From the NCBI RefSeq assembly GCF_003722335.1, contig NZ_CP026100.1:4500001-4564000 (forward strand): a stretch of 64,000 bases of DNA, read 5' to 3'. The notes below the pieces were generated by a model. That model was not told where the DNA came from and searched no databases. It saw only the letters and a program-made list of their open reading frames with translations. The translations under genes were made by a program, and so were the position numbers. Numbering within the stretch: position 1 is the first letter of the stretch; each line of letters opens with the position of its first letter. Positions 55,216 through 63,942 of the stretch are shown one piece after another. The DNA is from Caulobacter flavus. Lineage in GTDB: Bacteria; Pseudomonadota; Alphaproteobacteria; Caulobacterales; Caulobacteraceae.

Positions 55216-55629
55216 ATGTTCGACGTCCAAGCCTTCGGCGACAGCGCCCTGGCCTTCCTGGTGGCCTTCGTGGCCGCCGGCGTGTTCACCGTGGTGTTCA
55301 AGATCGTCTACCAGGCCGTGACGCCCTACGATGAGGCCAAGCTGATCCGCGAGGGCAACGTCGCCGCCGCGATCGCCCTGGGCGGCGCCGTGGTCGGCTA
55401 CGTGCTGCCGCTGGCCTCGGCGCTGAGCCACACCGTCAGCCTGCTGGAGTTCGCCGCCTGGGCCCTGCTGGCTGGCGTCATCCAGATCGCCGCCTTCACC
55501 CTGGTGCGCTTCACGGTGCTCAAGGACCTGATCGACCGCATCGAGAAGGCCGAGCTGGCCGCCGGCGTCTACCTGGCTTCGATCTCGCTGGCCGTCGGCC
55601 TGCTGAACGCCGCCTGCATGACCTCGTGA
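55216..55629 (+). CDS. yjfL: DUF350 membrane protein (YjfL-like)
   Basis: The 137-aa protein has four membrane helices in two similar halves, as DUF350 proteins do: SALAFLVAFVAAGVFTVVFK, then a polar loop TPYDEAKLIREGNVAAAIAL with the family's Glu-Gly-Asn, then two further hydrophobic runs. A start with GGGG upstream follows the DUF2491 stop by 25 bp. In the E. coli equivalents it is an inner-membrane protein of unknown role. Confidence 0.9.
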   Translation: MFDVQAFGDSALAFLVAFVAAGVFTVVFKIVYQAVTPYDEAKLIREGNVAAAIALGGAVVGYVLPLASALSHTVSLLEFAAWALLAGVIQIAAFTLVRFTVLKDLIDRIEKAELAAGVYLASISLAVGLLNAACMTS

Positions 55630-55637
55630 GGCCGAAC

Positions 55638-56285
55638 ATGAACGCGCTTTCCCCCCTGCCCGCCGCCAAGCGCCGCAAGCGCTCCAGCGCCGTGGCCCTG
55701 ACCAGCCTGATGGCCGGTTCGGCCTTCACCCTGGTCGCCTGCGACGAGCCCGGCTCGGCCACGCAATGGGGCGATCCGCCGGCCGCCGTCTCGGGCGAGA
55801 AGGTCGACGCCTCCAGCTTCGCCAATCTGGACGAATGCAAGGCCTCGGGCGACTTCACCGCCGACCAGTGCCAGACGGCCTATGACGAGGCCCAGAAGGC
55901 CAGCGCCGAGAACGCCCCGAAGTTCTCCAGCCAGCAGAGCTGCGAGGAGCGCTACGGCGTCGACCAGTGCGTGCCGCGCAGCCAGGCAAACGGCGGCGGC
56001 AGCTTCTTCACCCCGCTGCTGACCGGCTTCATCATCGGCCAGGCGCTGGAAGGCATGAACAACCGCGGCTATCGCGGCGCCCCGATGTACCGCGACCGCG
56101 ACGGCACCTACTACAGCGGTTCGGGCTATCCGATCTCGCGCGACTACCTCTCCGGCCGCAGCCGGGTGCGCCAGGACAGCTTCGACGCGCCGTCGCGCTA
56201 CGAGGCCCCGGCCCGCGTGCAGAGCCGCAGCAGCGTCATCTCGCGTGGCGGCTTCGGCGGCGGCTCGCGCGGTTTCGGCGGCTGA
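55638..56285 (+). CDS. yjfM: DUF1190 lipoprotein-like protein (YjfM/YgiB-like)
   Basis: The 215-aa protein starts at the ATG at 55638 (GAGG 6 nt upstream); a GTG at 55626 overlapping the previous stop is possible. Basic AAKRRKRSSAV is followed by a hydrophobic segment and TLVACDEPG, a loose lipobox. The DUF1190 core has CKASGDFTADQCQTAYDEAQ and CEERYGVDQCVPRS with paired Cys. The C-terminus is rich in Ser/Arg/Gly, ending in GGFGGGSRGFGG. It probably sits in the envelope and belongs to the same pathway as the YjfC-like enzyme. Confidence 0.85.
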   Translation: MNALSPLPAAKRRKRSSAVALTSLMAGSAFTLVACDEPGSATQWGDPPAAVSGEKVDASSFANLDECKASGDFTADQCQTAYDEAQKASAENAPKFSSQQSCEERYGVDQCVPRSQANGGGSFFTPLLTGFIIGQALEGMNNRGYRGAPMYRDRDGTYYSGSGYPISRDYLSGRSRVRQDSFDAPSRYEAPARVQSRSSVISRGGFGGGSRGFGG

Positions 56286-56344
56286 TTGGAACTGGGAACC
56301 GGTCGTCTTGCGTTGAGTCCCCGAAGGCCACGCGAGACGACCTT

Positions 56345-56485
56345 ATGACCGACAAGACCATCACCGGCGTTCCGCATCCGCGTTGGTGGCAGCGCCATCC
56401 CACCCTGGCGTTCTGCGCGGCCTGGGCCGTAGGCCTTGGACTGCTGGCGACGCTGGTCGCTCTGGCGCTTCAGGCCGCGGCCTGA
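56345..56485 (+). CDS. Tiny membrane protein of 46 residues
   Basis: The frame runs from the ATG at 56345 to TGA at 56485. The product begins with polar TDKTITGVPHPRWWQRHPT and continues with one membrane helix (AWAVGLGLLATLVALALQAAA region). A GAGA-type ribosome site is weak. Its last 16 bp overlap the converging response regulator. The clear helix and basic, Trp-containing flank favour a real small protein; I do not recognise it. Confidence 0.5.
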   Translation: MTDKTITGVPHPRWWQRHPTLAFCAAWAVGLGLLATLVALALQAAA

Positions 56486-56826
56486 ACCACGCCCCCCTGC
56501 AGCGCGCGCACGGCCGACAGCAGGCGCGCGGGCGTGATCGGCTTTTCCAGCCACATGTCGGGTTCGACCTTCAGAACGCGCGGATCGCTGGCCGAGACCA
56601 TCAGCACGGGCACGTCGCGGTCTTCCACCGCGCGGATCAGTTCGGCCCCCGTCATGCGCGGCATCGAGTTGTCGGTGATCAGCAGGTCGGGCGCGAAGGC
56701 GTCGAAGGCGTCCAGCGCCTCGCGACCGTCACGGCTCCACAAGACCTCGAATCCCGCGTCTTCCAGCAGCATCTCGTAGACGCCGCCGAGGAGAATGTCG
56801 TCTTCCGCAATAAGGATCCGTCGCAT
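56470..56826 (-). CDS. Single-domain response regulator
   Basis: The 118-aa protein is a stand-alone receiver domain: acidic pair in ILIAEDDILLGG, phospho-acceptor Asp in LLITDNSMPRMTGAEL, Ser in LMVSASDPR and Lys in WLEKPITP. No output domain follows. Small receivers of this kind act in phosphorelays or chemotaxis-like control in Caulobacter (DivK, CpdR types), but this one is not clearly either. No kinase is adjacent. Confidence 0.88.
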   Translation of the reverse strand: MRRILIAEDDILLGGVYEMLLEDAGFEVLWSRDGREALDAFDAFAPDLLITDNSMPRMTGAELIRAVEDRDVPVLMVSASDPRVLKVEPDMWLEKPITPARLLSAVRALQGGVVQAAA

Positions 56827-56946
56827 GGCCAGCCCCAGCCCTGTCGAATGTGTGAACAGGTCTTAACCATGCTGGAGCGCCCGGTGTCAGCGTGCGCAAT
56901 CGTCGCATTTCCCGAAGTTGAGCAACCAGCGAACGAGTCGCGCGAC

Positions 56947-57462
56947 TCACTTCATCCGGAGGCTTAGCCCGGCCGCGACCAGGTGGACGGCGTCGGCGGC
57001 CTTCGCCAGGGCCTGATGCAGGCGGCCGGCCTCGTCTCGGAACCGGCGGGCCAAGGCGTTGTCGGGCACGACGCCCCAGCCGACCTCGTTGGAGACCAGC
57101 CAGAGCTCGCCGTCGAACGCCTCGACGGCCGCGACCAGATCGGCGCCGGCGGACGAAAGGTCGCACTCGGCCAGCATCAGGTTGGTCAGCCAGAGGGTGA
57201 GGCAATCGACGACCGCCACGGCGCCCGGCGGCAGGCCGCGCAAGGCCCCGACGAGATCGCTCGGGGCCTCGATCGTCGTCCAGGCCGTCCCGCGATCGGC
57301 CTGGTGGCGCGCGATGCGGTCCTCCATCTCGGCGTCGAAGGCCTGGGCGGTGACGACCATCACCGGGACGACGCCCCGGCTGCGCGCGCAGATCTCGGCC
57401 GCGCCCTGCGCGAAGGCGCTCTTGCCCGAACGGGCCCCGCCCAGGACCAGGGTGACTGACAA
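56947..57462 (-). CDS. cobU: Adenosylcobinamide kinase / adenosylcobinamide-phosphate guanylyltransferase
   Basis: The 171-aa enzyme phosphorylates adenosylcobinamide and joins GMP to it in late B12 assembly. The P-loop TLVLGGARSGKSAFAQ is at the very N-terminus. A catalytic His lies in RIARHQADRGTAW, and CLTLWLTNLML, WLVSNEVGWGVVPDNALARRF and the final VHLVAAGLSLRMK match CobU/CobP. I chose the TTG start at 57462, which has GGAGG 8 nt upstream and gives the usual family length. It is divergent from the riboswitch operon. Confidence 0.92.
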   Translation of the reverse strand: MSVTLVLGGARSGKSAFAQGAAEICARSRGVVPVMVVTAQAFDAEMEDRIARHQADRGTAWTTIEAPSDLVGALRGLPPGAVAVVDCLTLWLTNLMLAECDLSSAGADLVAAVEAFDGELWLVSNEVGWGVVPDNALARRFRDEAGRLHQALAKAADAVHLVAAGLSLRMK

Positions 57463-57513
57463 CGCTGAGGCCTCCAGATTGACGGTGTGCGGCGCACCAT
57501 ATAGTGCAGCCAG

Positions 57514-57692
57514 CGCGACAGGTTCCTCCCAAAGAGGATGAAAAGGGAACTCGGGTGTGAAACCCGGGCTGCCCCCGCAACTGTAAGCGGCGAGTTCGCG
57601 CGTCACATGCCACTGGGACTGTTCTTCGGAAAAGACCTGGGAAGGCGACGCGCAGCGACGATGACCCGCGAGCCAGGAGACCTGCCTGTCGC
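57514..57692 (+). ncRNA. Cobalamin (AdoCbl) riboswitch
   Basis: The outer stem pairs GCGACAGG (57514-57522 region) with CCTGTCGC near 57685-57692. Inside are the family's fixed blocks: AAAGAGGATGAAAAGGGAA, GTGTGAAACCCGGGCTGCC, the B12 box core CCCCGCAACTGTAAGC, CCACTGG, and GAGCCAGGAGACCTGCC. It lies about 120 bp upstream of btuB and would shut the transport/salvage operon when adenosylcobalamin is plentiful. Confidence 0.95.
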
Positions 57693-57812
57693 GGTCGTTT
57701 TTCGTCCGGCCGGGGTGCGCCGTACGATCGGGTTCTTCCCCGCATGACGACGTCTGGTCCGGGCGTGTTCCTCGTGGAGCACGCTCCTTCTTGTCGCGCA
57801 CGGAGGAACGAC

Positions 57813-59723
57813 ATGCGCCTTGTTTCCCTGCTGGCCCTCGCGGCCGCAGTTCCCGCCCTCGCCCTGCCCGCCTACGCCATGGCCGACGACGTCGCCGCGG
57901 TCGATCAAGTGGTCGTCACCGCCGGCCGCGAACCGGAAAAGCTGTCGGAAGTTTCGACCAGCATGACCGTGATCGACGCCGAGGCCCTGAAGAAGTCGCA
58001 GGCCGTCGTGGTCTCCGACCTGCTGTCGCGCACCGCGGGCGTCACCGTCACCCGCAACGGCGGCGTCGGCGGCACGACCCAACTGCGCATCCGCGGCGCT
58101 GAGACCGACCAGACCGTGGTGCTGATCGACGGCGTCAAGCTGAACGACCCGTCCTCGACCGGCGGCGGCTACAACTTCGCCACGCTGCTGGCCGGCAACC
58201 TGAACCGCATCGAAGTGCTGCGCGGCTCGCAGTCGACCCTGTGGGGCAGCCAGGCCATCGGCGGCGTGGTCAATCTGATCACCGCCGTGCCGACCGGCCC
58301 GCTGGGCGTCACCATGTCGGCCGAGGCCGGCTCGCGCGACACCGCCTACGGCCACGGCGCCGTCAGCACCGGCGGCGACTGGGGCGGCTTCCGCCTGGCC
58401 GGCGCGTACTACACCACCGACGGCGTCTCGGCCTTCGGCAAGTCGTACGGCGGCAAGGAGAAGGACGGCTACAACAACGCCGCGATCAGCAGCCGCCTGG
58501 ACCTGAACGTCACCGACTGGGCCGCCGTTGACCTGCGCGCCTCGTACGCCGCGGCCAAGAACGAGTTCGACGGCTTCCCCGCCCCGCTCTACGCCTTCGC
58601 CGACAGCCCCGAGTACGGCAAGACCAAGGAACTGGTGTCCTACGCCGGCGTGCGCTTGAGCGCGTTCGACGGCGCCCTGAAGAACCGCCTCGGCTACGGC
58701 TACACCCAGACCGACCGCGACAACTTCGATCCCAGCTCGAGCGTGCCGAAGACCTTCGACGCGCGCGGGACCAACAGCCGCTTCGAGTACCAGGGCACCT
58801 GGACGATCAACCAGGCACTGCGCGCCACCTTCGGCGCCGAGACCGAGCGCTCGTGGTTCCGCACCGCCTCGCCGTCGACCTTCGATCCGGCGCCCAAGCC
58901 CGACCGCCACGCCGCCAGCACCGACAGCCTGTACCTGCAGCTGCAGGCCAAGCCGCTGGCGGGCCTGGTGCTGACCGGCGGCGTGCGCCAGGAAGACCAC
59001 TCGACCTTCGGCGACGCCACCGTCTACCAGGCCGGCGCGACCTACTCGCCGAACGACGGCGTGACGGTGTTCCGCGCCAACTACGGCGAAGGCTTCAAGG
59101 CCCCGTCGCTGTACCAGCTCTACAGCATCTACGGCGACGACACCCTGCAGCCGGAAGAGTCCGAGAGCGTCGACCTGGGCGTCGAGCACAGCGTGCTGAA
59201 CGGCCGGGTGCGCGCGGGCGTGACCTGGTTCCACCGCGACATCACCAACCAGATCGACTACGTCTCCAACAACACCCCGCCCAACTACGGCGGCTACGCC
59301 AACTTCGCCAAGACCGAGACCAGCGGCGTCGAGCTGGAGACCACGATCGAGGTGACCTCGGCCCTGCTGGTGACCGCCAACTACACCAACATGGACGCGA
59401 TCAACCGCTCGGCCACAAACAACGGCAAGCGCCTGCCGCGCCGCCCGAGCGAAACGGCCAACTTGAACGCCGACTACGACTGGAGGAACGGCCTGACCAC
59501 GGGCGTTTCGGTGCAGTACGTGGGCGAGAGCTACGACAACGTCACCAACGCCCGCCGCCTGAAGAGCTACGCCCTGTTCGACCTGCGCGCGGCCTATCCG
59601 GTCAACGAGCAGTTCGAGGTGTTCGGCCGCGTCGAGAACCTCTTCGACAAGGAATACGAGACGATCTACCGCTACGGCTCGGTGGGCCGCGGCTTCTTCG
59701 CCGGCGTGCGGGCGAAGTTCTGA
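57813..59723 (+). CDS. btuB: TonB-dependent vitamin B12 receptor
   Basis: The 636-aa protein starts at the ATG at 57813 with GGAGG upstream. A signal peptide of about 22 residues precedes the TonB box VDQVVVTAG. The plug follows (SEVSTSMTVIDAEAL, RTAGVTVTRNGGVGGTTQLR, IRGAETDQTVVLIDGVKLND, RIEVLRGSQSTLWGSQAIGG). The 22-strand barrel ends in GSVGRGFFAGVRAKF with a C-terminal Phe. The size matches BtuB, and the upstream riboswitch plus downstream genes confirm the substrate type. Confidence 0.95.
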   Translation: MRLVSLLALAAAVPALALPAYAMADDVAAVDQVVVTAGREPEKLSEVSTSMTVIDAEALKKSQAVVVSDLLSRTAGVTVTRNGGVGGTTQLRIRGAETDQTVVLIDGVKLNDPSSTGGGYNFATLLAGNLNRIEVLRGSQSTLWGSQAIGGVVNLITAVPTGPLGVTMSAEAGSRDTAYGHGAVSTGGDWGGFRLAGAYYTTDGVSAFGKSYGGKEKDGYNNAAISSRLDLNVTDWAAVDLRASYAAAKNEFDGFPAPLYAFADSPEYGKTKELVSYAGVRLSAFDGALKNRLGYGYTQTDRDNFDPSSSVPKTFDARGTNSRFEYQGTWTINQALRATFGAETERSWFRTASPSTFDPAPKPDRHAASTDSLYLQLQAKPLAGLVLTGGVRQEDHSTFGDATVYQAGATYSPNDGVTVFRANYGEGFKAPSLYQLYSIYGDDTLQPEESESVDLGVEHSVLNGRVRAGVTWFHRDITNQIDYVSNNTPPNYGGYANFAKTETSGVELETTIEVTSALLVTANYTNMDAINRSATNNGKRLPRRPSETANLNADYDWRNGLTTGVSVQYVGESYDNVTNARRLKSYALFDLRAAYPVNEQFEVFGRVENLFDKEYETIYRYGSVGRGFFAGVRAKF

Positions 59724-60709
59724 TGACCGGCGCGCCGTCGTCCCTTTCCGGACACGGCGGCCGCCTGGCGGCGGCGCGGGCGCGTTTTCCGGACGCGCCC
59801 GCGCCGTGGCTCGACCTGTCGACGGGGATCAATCCCCGCCCCTATCCGGTTCCGCCCCAGGCCTTCGAGGACTGGGGCCGCCTGCCCGATCCGGCCGACC
59901 TTCTGAAACTCGAAGCCGTCGCCGCCAAGACGTTCGGCGTCGACGACCCGGCCCGGGTCGTGGCCATGCCCGGCAGCGAGACGGCGATCCGCCTGCTGCC
60001 CAAGATCCTGCCGCGCGGCAGGATCAGCCTGCCCGCCCCCACCTATTCCAGCCACGCCCACGCCTGGCGGCGGGTCGGCTCGGAACTGGTCGCCGATCCG
60101 GAGCAGGCCGACGTCTGCGTGGTGGTGAACCCCAACAACCCCGACGGCCGCAGCCTGGCGCCCGGGGCGGTGCTGGCGCTGGGCCAGCGCGGCGCGGTCG
60201 TCGACGAGGCCTTCGTCGAGTGCGAGCCGTCGCTTTCCGTCGCGCGCTTCGCCGGCGCGCCGGGCCACGAGCGGTTGGTGGTGCTGCGCTCGTTCGGCAA
60301 GTTCTACGGCCTGGCGGGCCTGCGCCTTGGCTTCGTCGTCGCCCGCCCGGCCCTGGCCCGCCGCCTGCGCGACACCCTGGGCGAATGGCCGCTCTCGGCG
60401 CCCGCCCTGGCCGCCGGCCTGGCCGCCTATCCCGACACCGCCTGGGCCGACGCCATGCGCGCCAGCCTGGCCGACGACGCCGCCCGGCTGGACGCCCTGC
60501 TGACCGGCGCCGGCTTCGAAGTGACGGGCGGAACCAGCCTGTTCCGCCTGGCCCGCGCCGCCGACGCCCAGGCCCGCTTCGAGACCCTGGCCCGCGCCGG
60601 GATCCTCACCAGGCCCTTCGACCACGACGCGGGCCTGCTACGCTTCGGCCTGCCCGGATTCGACCCAGACTGGGCGCGCCTCGCCGCCGCCCTGGAGACC
60701 GCCCGATGA
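59723..60709 (+). CDS. cobC: Threonine-phosphate decarboxylase / cobalamin aminotransferase-fold enzyme
   Basis: The 328-aa PLP enzyme makes aminopropanol phosphate, the linker of the B12 nucleotide loop. It has HGGRLAAARARFP, WLDLSTGINPRPYP, the substrate region MPGSETAIRLLP, VVNPNNPDG, DEAFVEC and the PLP lysine in LRSFGKFYGLAGLRLGF. All positions match CobC/CobD. Its ATG overlaps the btuB stop by one base (TGATG). Confidence 0.93.
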   Translation: MTGAPSSLSGHGGRLAAARARFPDAPAPWLDLSTGINPRPYPVPPQAFEDWGRLPDPADLLKLEAVAAKTFGVDDPARVVAMPGSETAIRLLPKILPRGRISLPAPTYSSHAHAWRRVGSELVADPEQADVCVVVNPNNPDGRSLAPGAVLALGQRGAVVDEAFVECEPSLSVARFAGAPGHERLVVLRSFGKFYGLAGLRLGFVVARPALARRLRDTLGEWPLSAPALAAGLAAYPDTAWADAMRASLADDAARLDALLTGAGFEVTGGTSLFRLARAADAQARFETLARAGILTRPFDHDAGLLRFGLPGFDPDWARLAAALETAR

Positions 60710-61314
60710 GCGAAGACCACGTCAACGCCGAGCACGCCGAGGCCATGCGCGCGCTGAAGGCCGAGCGCGAAGAGCTGATGAAGACCAAGACGCTCGAGAA
60801 GGGCCTGCTGCTGGTCCACACGGGCGACGGCAAGGGCAAGTCCTCGGCCGGCTTCGGCATGGTCGCCCGCTCGTTGGGCTGGGGCATGCAGGTGGGCGTG
60901 GTTCAGTTCATCAAGGGCAAGTGGAAGACCGGCGAGCGCCTGTTCTTCAGCCGCTTTCCCGACCAGGTGCGCTACCGCGTCATGGGCGAGGGCTTCACCT
61001 GGGACACCCAGGATCGCGAGCGCGACGTCGCCGCCGCCAAGGCCGCCTGGGAAGAGTCCAAGGCGATGATCGCCGATCCGACGCTCGACTTCGTGCTGCT
61101 GGACGAGATCAACATCGCCCTGCGCTACGACTATCTCGACATCGACGAGGTGGTGGCGGTGCTGACGGCCCGGCCCAACGACAAGCACGTCTGCCTGACC
61201 GGCCGCAACGCCAAGCCGCAGCTCCTGGAGATCGCCGACCTGGTCACCGAGATGACCCTGGTCAAGCATCCGTTCGAGCAGGGCTTCAAGGCCCAGCGCG
61301 GGGTCGAGTTTTGA
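60706..61314 (+). CDS. cobO: Cob(I)yrinic acid a,c-diamide adenosyltransferase
   Basis: The 202-aa enzyme adds the adenosyl group from ATP to the corrinoid cobalt. The P-loop LLLVHTGDGKGKSSAGFGM has the CobO/BtuR signature. Further marks are VGVVQFIKGKWKTGE, FTWDTQDRERDVAAA, VLLDEINIALRYDYL and the terminal RGVEF. The N-terminal helix (EHAEAMRALKAEREELM) covers the active site in this family. It overlaps cobC by ATGA. Confidence 0.96.
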   Translation: MSEDHVNAEHAEAMRALKAEREELMKTKTLEKGLLLVHTGDGKGKSSAGFGMVARSLGWGMQVGVVQFIKGKWKTGERLFFSRFPDQVRYRVMGEGFTWDTQDRERDVAAAKAAWEESKAMIADPTLDFVLLDEINIALRYDYLDIDEVVAVLTARPNDKHVCLTGRNAKPQLLEIADLVTEMTLVKHPFEQGFKAQRGVEF

Positions 61315-62165
61315 CCGTGCTCAGCCGCCGCGCGACGCTGGGCGCGGGCCTGGCGATCGGGGCTGTCGGGTTGGGGGCCGCCGCCCCCCGCAAGCCTCGC
61401 CTCGTCTCGCTGAACCCGTGCCTGGACGGCGTGCTGGTGGAGGTGGCCGACCGCGACCAGATCGCGGCGCTGAGCCACTACGCCCGCGACCCGCAGCAGT
61501 CGAGCATAGCCGAGCGCGCCAAGAGCTATCCAATCACCTACGAGAGCGCCGAGGAGGTGATCGCGCTGCGGCCCGACGTGGTGCTGAGCGCCGCCCACTC
61601 CTCGCCGGCCACGCGGGCGGCGCTGAAGCGTCTGGGCGTGCGGGCCGAGCTCTTCAAGGTACCCAACAGCTGGACCGAGAACCAGGCCGACATCCGCCGG
61701 ATCGCCCAGGCCGCCGGCCACGTCGATCGCGGCGAGGCGCTGATCGCCCGCATCGACCGGGCCCTGGCCGCGTCGGCCCCGCCGCCAGGCTCGCGGCCGC
61801 TGGAGGCGCTGGTGTTCCAGCCCAACGGCTTCGCCGCCGGCGAAGGCACGCTGGTCGACGAGATGATGAAGCGGGCCGGCTTCACCAACGTCGCCAGCCG
61901 CTACGGCCTGAAAAAGTGGGGCAACGTCTCGCTCGAACGCCTGCTGGCCGATCCGCCGCAGGTGCTGCTGGCCGGCCAGGCGCGTCCCGACGCACCGACC
62001 TGGGCCGAGCGCATGTTGAGCCACCCGGCCCTGGCCAAGGTAAGCCACCGCATGACCCGCGCCACCTTCCCCGAACGGCTGCTCTATTGCGGCGGCCCGA
62101 CCCTGATCGACACCGCCGCCACCCTGGCGGCCGCCCGCCGCCAAGTCCTGAAGGCCCGCGCATGA
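61311..62165 (+). CDS. btuF: Periplasmic corrinoid/iron-siderophore-type binding protein
   Basis: The 284-aa protein carries an export signal with SRRATLGAGLAIGAVGLGAAA, which resembles a twin-arginine signal. The mature part has the BtuF/FepB fold: PRLVSLNPCLDGVLVEVADR, EEVIALRPDVVLSAAH and FQPNGFAAGEGTLVDEMMKRAG. I chose TTG at 61311 because it overlaps the cobO stop (TTGA) like its neighbours; GTG at 61317 is the alternative. It would deliver cobalamin to BtuCD. It has no lipobox. Confidence 0.9.
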   Translation: MTVLSRRATLGAGLAIGAVGLGAAAPRKPRLVSLNPCLDGVLVEVADRDQIAALSHYARDPQQSSIAERAKSYPITYESAEEVIALRPDVVLSAAHSSPATRAALKRLGVRAELFKVPNSWTENQADIRRIAQAAGHVDRGEALIARIDRALAASAPPPGSRPLEALVFQPNGFAAGEGTLVDEMMKRAGFTNVASRYGLKKWGNVSLERLLADPPQVLLAGQARPDAPTWAERMLSHPALAKVSHRMTRATFPERLLYCGGPTLIDTAATLAAARRQVLKARA

Positions 62166-63148
62166 GCCATTCCCGCCGTTCCCGGCTGCTGATCGGCGGC
62201 CTCCTGCTGGCCATAGCCGTACTGTTCGGCCTGTCGCTGATGAGCGGCAGGGTCTGGGCGCCGTGGAGCGCCTGGGTCGACCGCGCCGATCCGCGCTGGG
62301 CGATCATCTTCGAACTGCGCCTGCCGCGCACCGTGCTGGCCGTGGCCATCGGGGCGGCGCTGGGCCTGTCGGGCGCGGCCATGCAGGGCTACACCCGCAA
62401 CCCGCTGGCCGATCCGGGCGTGCTGGGCGTGTCGTCCATGGCCGCCCTGGGCGCGGTGATGAGCCTCTATCTGGGCCTGGCCTTCACCGCGACCTGGCTG
62501 CTGCCGGCCTGCGCGATCCTGGGCGCGGGCCTGGGCGTGGTGCTGATGCTGGCCCTGGCCGGCACCACGGGGGGTACGGTGACCTTCCTGCTGGCCGGCG
62601 TGATCCTCAACACCGTGGCCAGCGCCGGCGTGGCGTTGGCCCTGTCGCTCGCTCCCAACCCGTGGGCGGCGCAGGAGATCATCAGCTGGCTTCTGGGCTC
62701 GCTGGCCGATCGCAGCGTCGACGAGGTGCGTCTGGCCGTGCCGCTGATCATCGTCGGCCTCGCCGTCCTGCTGACCCTGCGCAAGGCGCTGGACGCCCTG
62801 ACCCTGGGCGAGACCGGGGCGACGGCGCTGGGCGTCAACCTGTCGGCGGTGCGGGTGATCCTGGCGGTCGGCGTCGGGATCGCCTCGGGCGCCAGCGTGG
62901 CGGTGACCGGCCTGATCGGTTTCGTCGGCCTGATCGCCCCGCACCTGGTGCGCCCCCTGGTCGGACACCGGCCGGGCGCCCTGCTCGTGCCCGCCGCCCT
63001 GGCCGGCTCGGCCCTGGTGCTGGCGGCCGACATCGTGGTGCGGCTGACTCCCTCGGCCGCCGAGATGCGGCTGGGCGTGGCCACCGCCGCCGTCGGCGGG
63101 CCGTTCTTCCTGGCCCTCCTGATCTCCATGCGCCGGAGGCTCGCATGA
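62162..63148 (+). CDS. btuC: Vitamin B12 ABC transporter permease
   Basis: The 328-aa FecCD/BtuC-family permease shows about ten membrane helices. Marks are ELRLPRTVLAVAIGAALGLS, GAAMQGYTRNPLADPGVLGV (family signature), LLAGVILNTVASAGVAL, the coupling region LTLGETGATALGVNLSAVR and GLIGFVGLIAPHLVRPLVG. It forms the channel for the substrate presented by the BtuF-like protein. It overlaps both neighbours by ATGA. Confidence 0.94.
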   Translation: MSHSRRSRLLIGGLLLAIAVLFGLSLMSGRVWAPWSAWVDRADPRWAIIFELRLPRTVLAVAIGAALGLSGAAMQGYTRNPLADPGVLGVSSMAALGAVMSLYLGLAFTATWLLPACAILGAGLGVVLMLALAGTTGGTVTFLLAGVILNTVASAGVALALSLAPNPWAAQEIISWLLGSLADRSVDEVRLAVPLIIVGLAVLLTLRKALDALTLGETGATALGVNLSAVRVILAVGVGIASGASVAVTGLIGFVGLIAPHLVRPLVGHRPGALLVPAALAGSALVLAADIVVRLTPSAAEMRLGVATAAVGGPFFLALLISMRRRLA

Positions 63149-63942
63149 CCGCCGCCCCTTTCCCCGCCGCCACGCTTTCCGCCGAGAACCTCAACGTCGC
63201 CCTGGGCGGCCGCGCCGTGCTGCACGGGGTTTCCGCCACGTTCCGAGCCGGCGAGGTCACCGCCGTGGTCGGCCCCAACGGCGCGGGCAAGTCGACCCTG
63301 CTGGCCTGCCTGGCGGGTCTGCGCAAGCCCGACGCCGGCGCCGTCAGCCTGGACGGCGCGCCGCTGGCCGCCCTGCCGCACCGCGAGCGCGCTCGCCGGA
63401 TCGGCTTCCTGCCGCAGACGCCGGAAGTGGCCTGGGCCGTCGACGTCGAGACCCTGGTCGGGATCGGCCGCTCGGCCCACAGCGGCATGCGCGGCCTGTC
63501 GGAAGCCGACCGCCTGGCCGTGGCCCGCGCGCTGAAGCACACCGACCTGGAAGGCCTGGCCCGTCGCGAGGTCAAGAGCCTGTCGGGCGGCGAGCGCGGC
63601 CGCGCCCTGTTCGCCCGCGTGCTGGCCGGCGAGCCCAGCTGGCTACTGGCTGACGAGCCGCTGGCGGGCCTGGATCCCGGTCACCAGCTGGACGCCGTGG
63701 ACCTGATGCGCGGCTTCGCGGCGCAGGCCGGCCAGGGGGTGATCATGACCCTGCACGACCTGGCCATCGCCGCGCGGCTGGCCGACCGGGTGCTGGTGCT
63801 GGTCGATGGCCGATTGATCGCCGACGGTCCGCCGCGCGAGGCCCTGACGCCCGACGTGCTGGCCCGCGCCTATGGAGTCACGGCAAGAGTGGTCGAGGGC
63901 CAGTCGGGTCCGCTGATCGAACTCGTGGGACGCCATGGCTGA
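63145..63942 (+). CDS. btuD: Vitamin B12 ABC transporter ATPase
   Basis: The 265-aa ATPase has Walker A (GPNGAGKST), the Q-loop (IGFLPQTPEVAW), the ABC signature variant SLSGGERGRALFARVL, Walker B (WLLADEPLAGLD) and the H-loop (VIMTLHDLAIAARLADRV). These complete the BtuCD-F transporter in this operon. It overlaps btuC by ATGA. Confidence 0.94.
   Translation: MTAAPFPAATLSAENLNVALGGRAVLHGVSATFRAGEVTAVVGPNGAGKSTLLACLAGLRKPDAGAVSLDGAPLAALPHRERARRIGFLPQTPEVAWAVDVETLVGIGRSAHSGMRGLSEADRLAVARALKHTDLEGLARREVKSLSGGERGRALFARVLAGEPSWLLADEPLAGLDPGHQLDAVDLMRGFAAQAGQGVIMTLHDLAIAARLADRVLVLVDGRLIADGPPREALTPDVLARAYGVTARVVEGQSGPLIELVGRHG

Noticed and set aside
57603..59234. A 543-codon minus-strand frame opposite btuB
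   Set aside because: Val/Gly/Ala/Asp repeats mirror the barrel codons of btuB; no start signal.
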